A stretch of 6,137 nt of DNA from Oscillospiraceae bacterium (GTDB taxonomy: Bacteria; Bacillota; Clostridia; Oscillospirales; Ruminococcaceae): contig CAAFHY010000135.1 in assembly GCA_900762805.1 (NCBI GenBank), positions 1 through 6,137 of the forward strand, in the 5' to 3' direction. Every line of letters begins with the position of its first letter. Position 1 is the stretch's first letter. The position numbers and the translations under genes were made by a program. This document shows, piece by piece, positions 6,071-6,137 of the stretch. Under the pieces are notes generated by a model that did no database searches, was not told the origin of the DNA, and saw nothing but the letters and a program-made list of their open reading frames with translations.

Positions 6071-6137
6071 AAAACATCGACCGCCGCAACAAATACTTCT
6101 TCGGCCTCGGCACCATCGGCCGCGACATGTTCTATGC
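6067..6137 (+). CDS. GPH-family (MelB-like) sugar:cation symporter, N-terminal fragment, cut by window edge
   Basis: Only 24 residues are present, MKNIDRRNKYFFGLGTIGRD followed by MFYA. The signature NKYxFGLGTIGRDMxY is the typical cytoplasmic N-terminus and beginning of the first membrane helix in glycoside-pentoside-hexuronide:cation symporters such as the melibiose carrier MelB. These carry unmodified sugars across the membrane with Na+ or H+, normally through 12 helices; the rest lies outside the window. The ATG shares an ATGA with the GH36 stop, and AGGAGG (6051-6056) lies 10 nt upstream. Placement behind an alpha-galactosidase fits import of an alpha-galactoside, but the substrate is inferred from context only. 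Confidence 0.85.
   Translation, partial: MKNIDRRNKYFFGLGTIGRDMFY

Overview
The window looks like chromosomal DNA of a GC-rich clostridial Firmicute, plausibly a gut Oscillospiraceae/Ruminococcaceae-type bacterium. This is an inference. It rests on strong AGGAGG-type ribosome binding sites, Firmicute-style glycosidase sequences, a PRD-type regulator, and coding DNA that is visibly GC-rich with G/C-ending codons. The locus is a sugar-utilisation cluster for short alpha- and beta-linked oligosaccharides. No RNA gene, CRISPR array, insertion sequence or phage gene was seen.

Layout. Positions 1-327 (minus) hold the N-terminal 109 residues of a BglG/MtlR/LicR-type helix-turn-helix regulator, with its own promoter and a possible operator just upstream. 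Positions 328-731 are a non-coding gap of about 400 bp. Its right end carries a perfect 19-bp terminator hairpin serving the next gene. Positions 732-2381 (minus) encode a 549-residue GH13 alpha-glucosidase of the oligo-1,6-glucosidase type. Positions 2382-2495 are a compact divergent promoter region with two good sigma-A-type promoters back to back. Rightward from it run three genes joined by 4-bp ATGA overlaps: a GH1 beta-glycosidase (2496-3782), a GH36 alpha-galactosidase (3779-6070), and the first 24 residues of a GPH-family (MelB-like) sugar:cation symporter (6067 to the window end).

How the parts fit. The symporter would import an unmodified oligosaccharide. The cytoplasmic GH36 would remove alpha-galactose, the GH1 would cleave a beta-glycoside, and the divergent GH13 would release glucose from an alpha-glucoside. 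None of the complete enzymes has a signal peptide. The GH1 carries the residues expected for non-phosphorylated sugars, which agrees with symport rather than PTS uptake. The enzymes are well-known families with intact catalytic residues. The less ordinary points are the dense regulatory layout, the very short predicted mRNA leaders, and the pairing of a PTS-type regulator with a non-PTS system. I did not find convincing evidence of an undescribed system.
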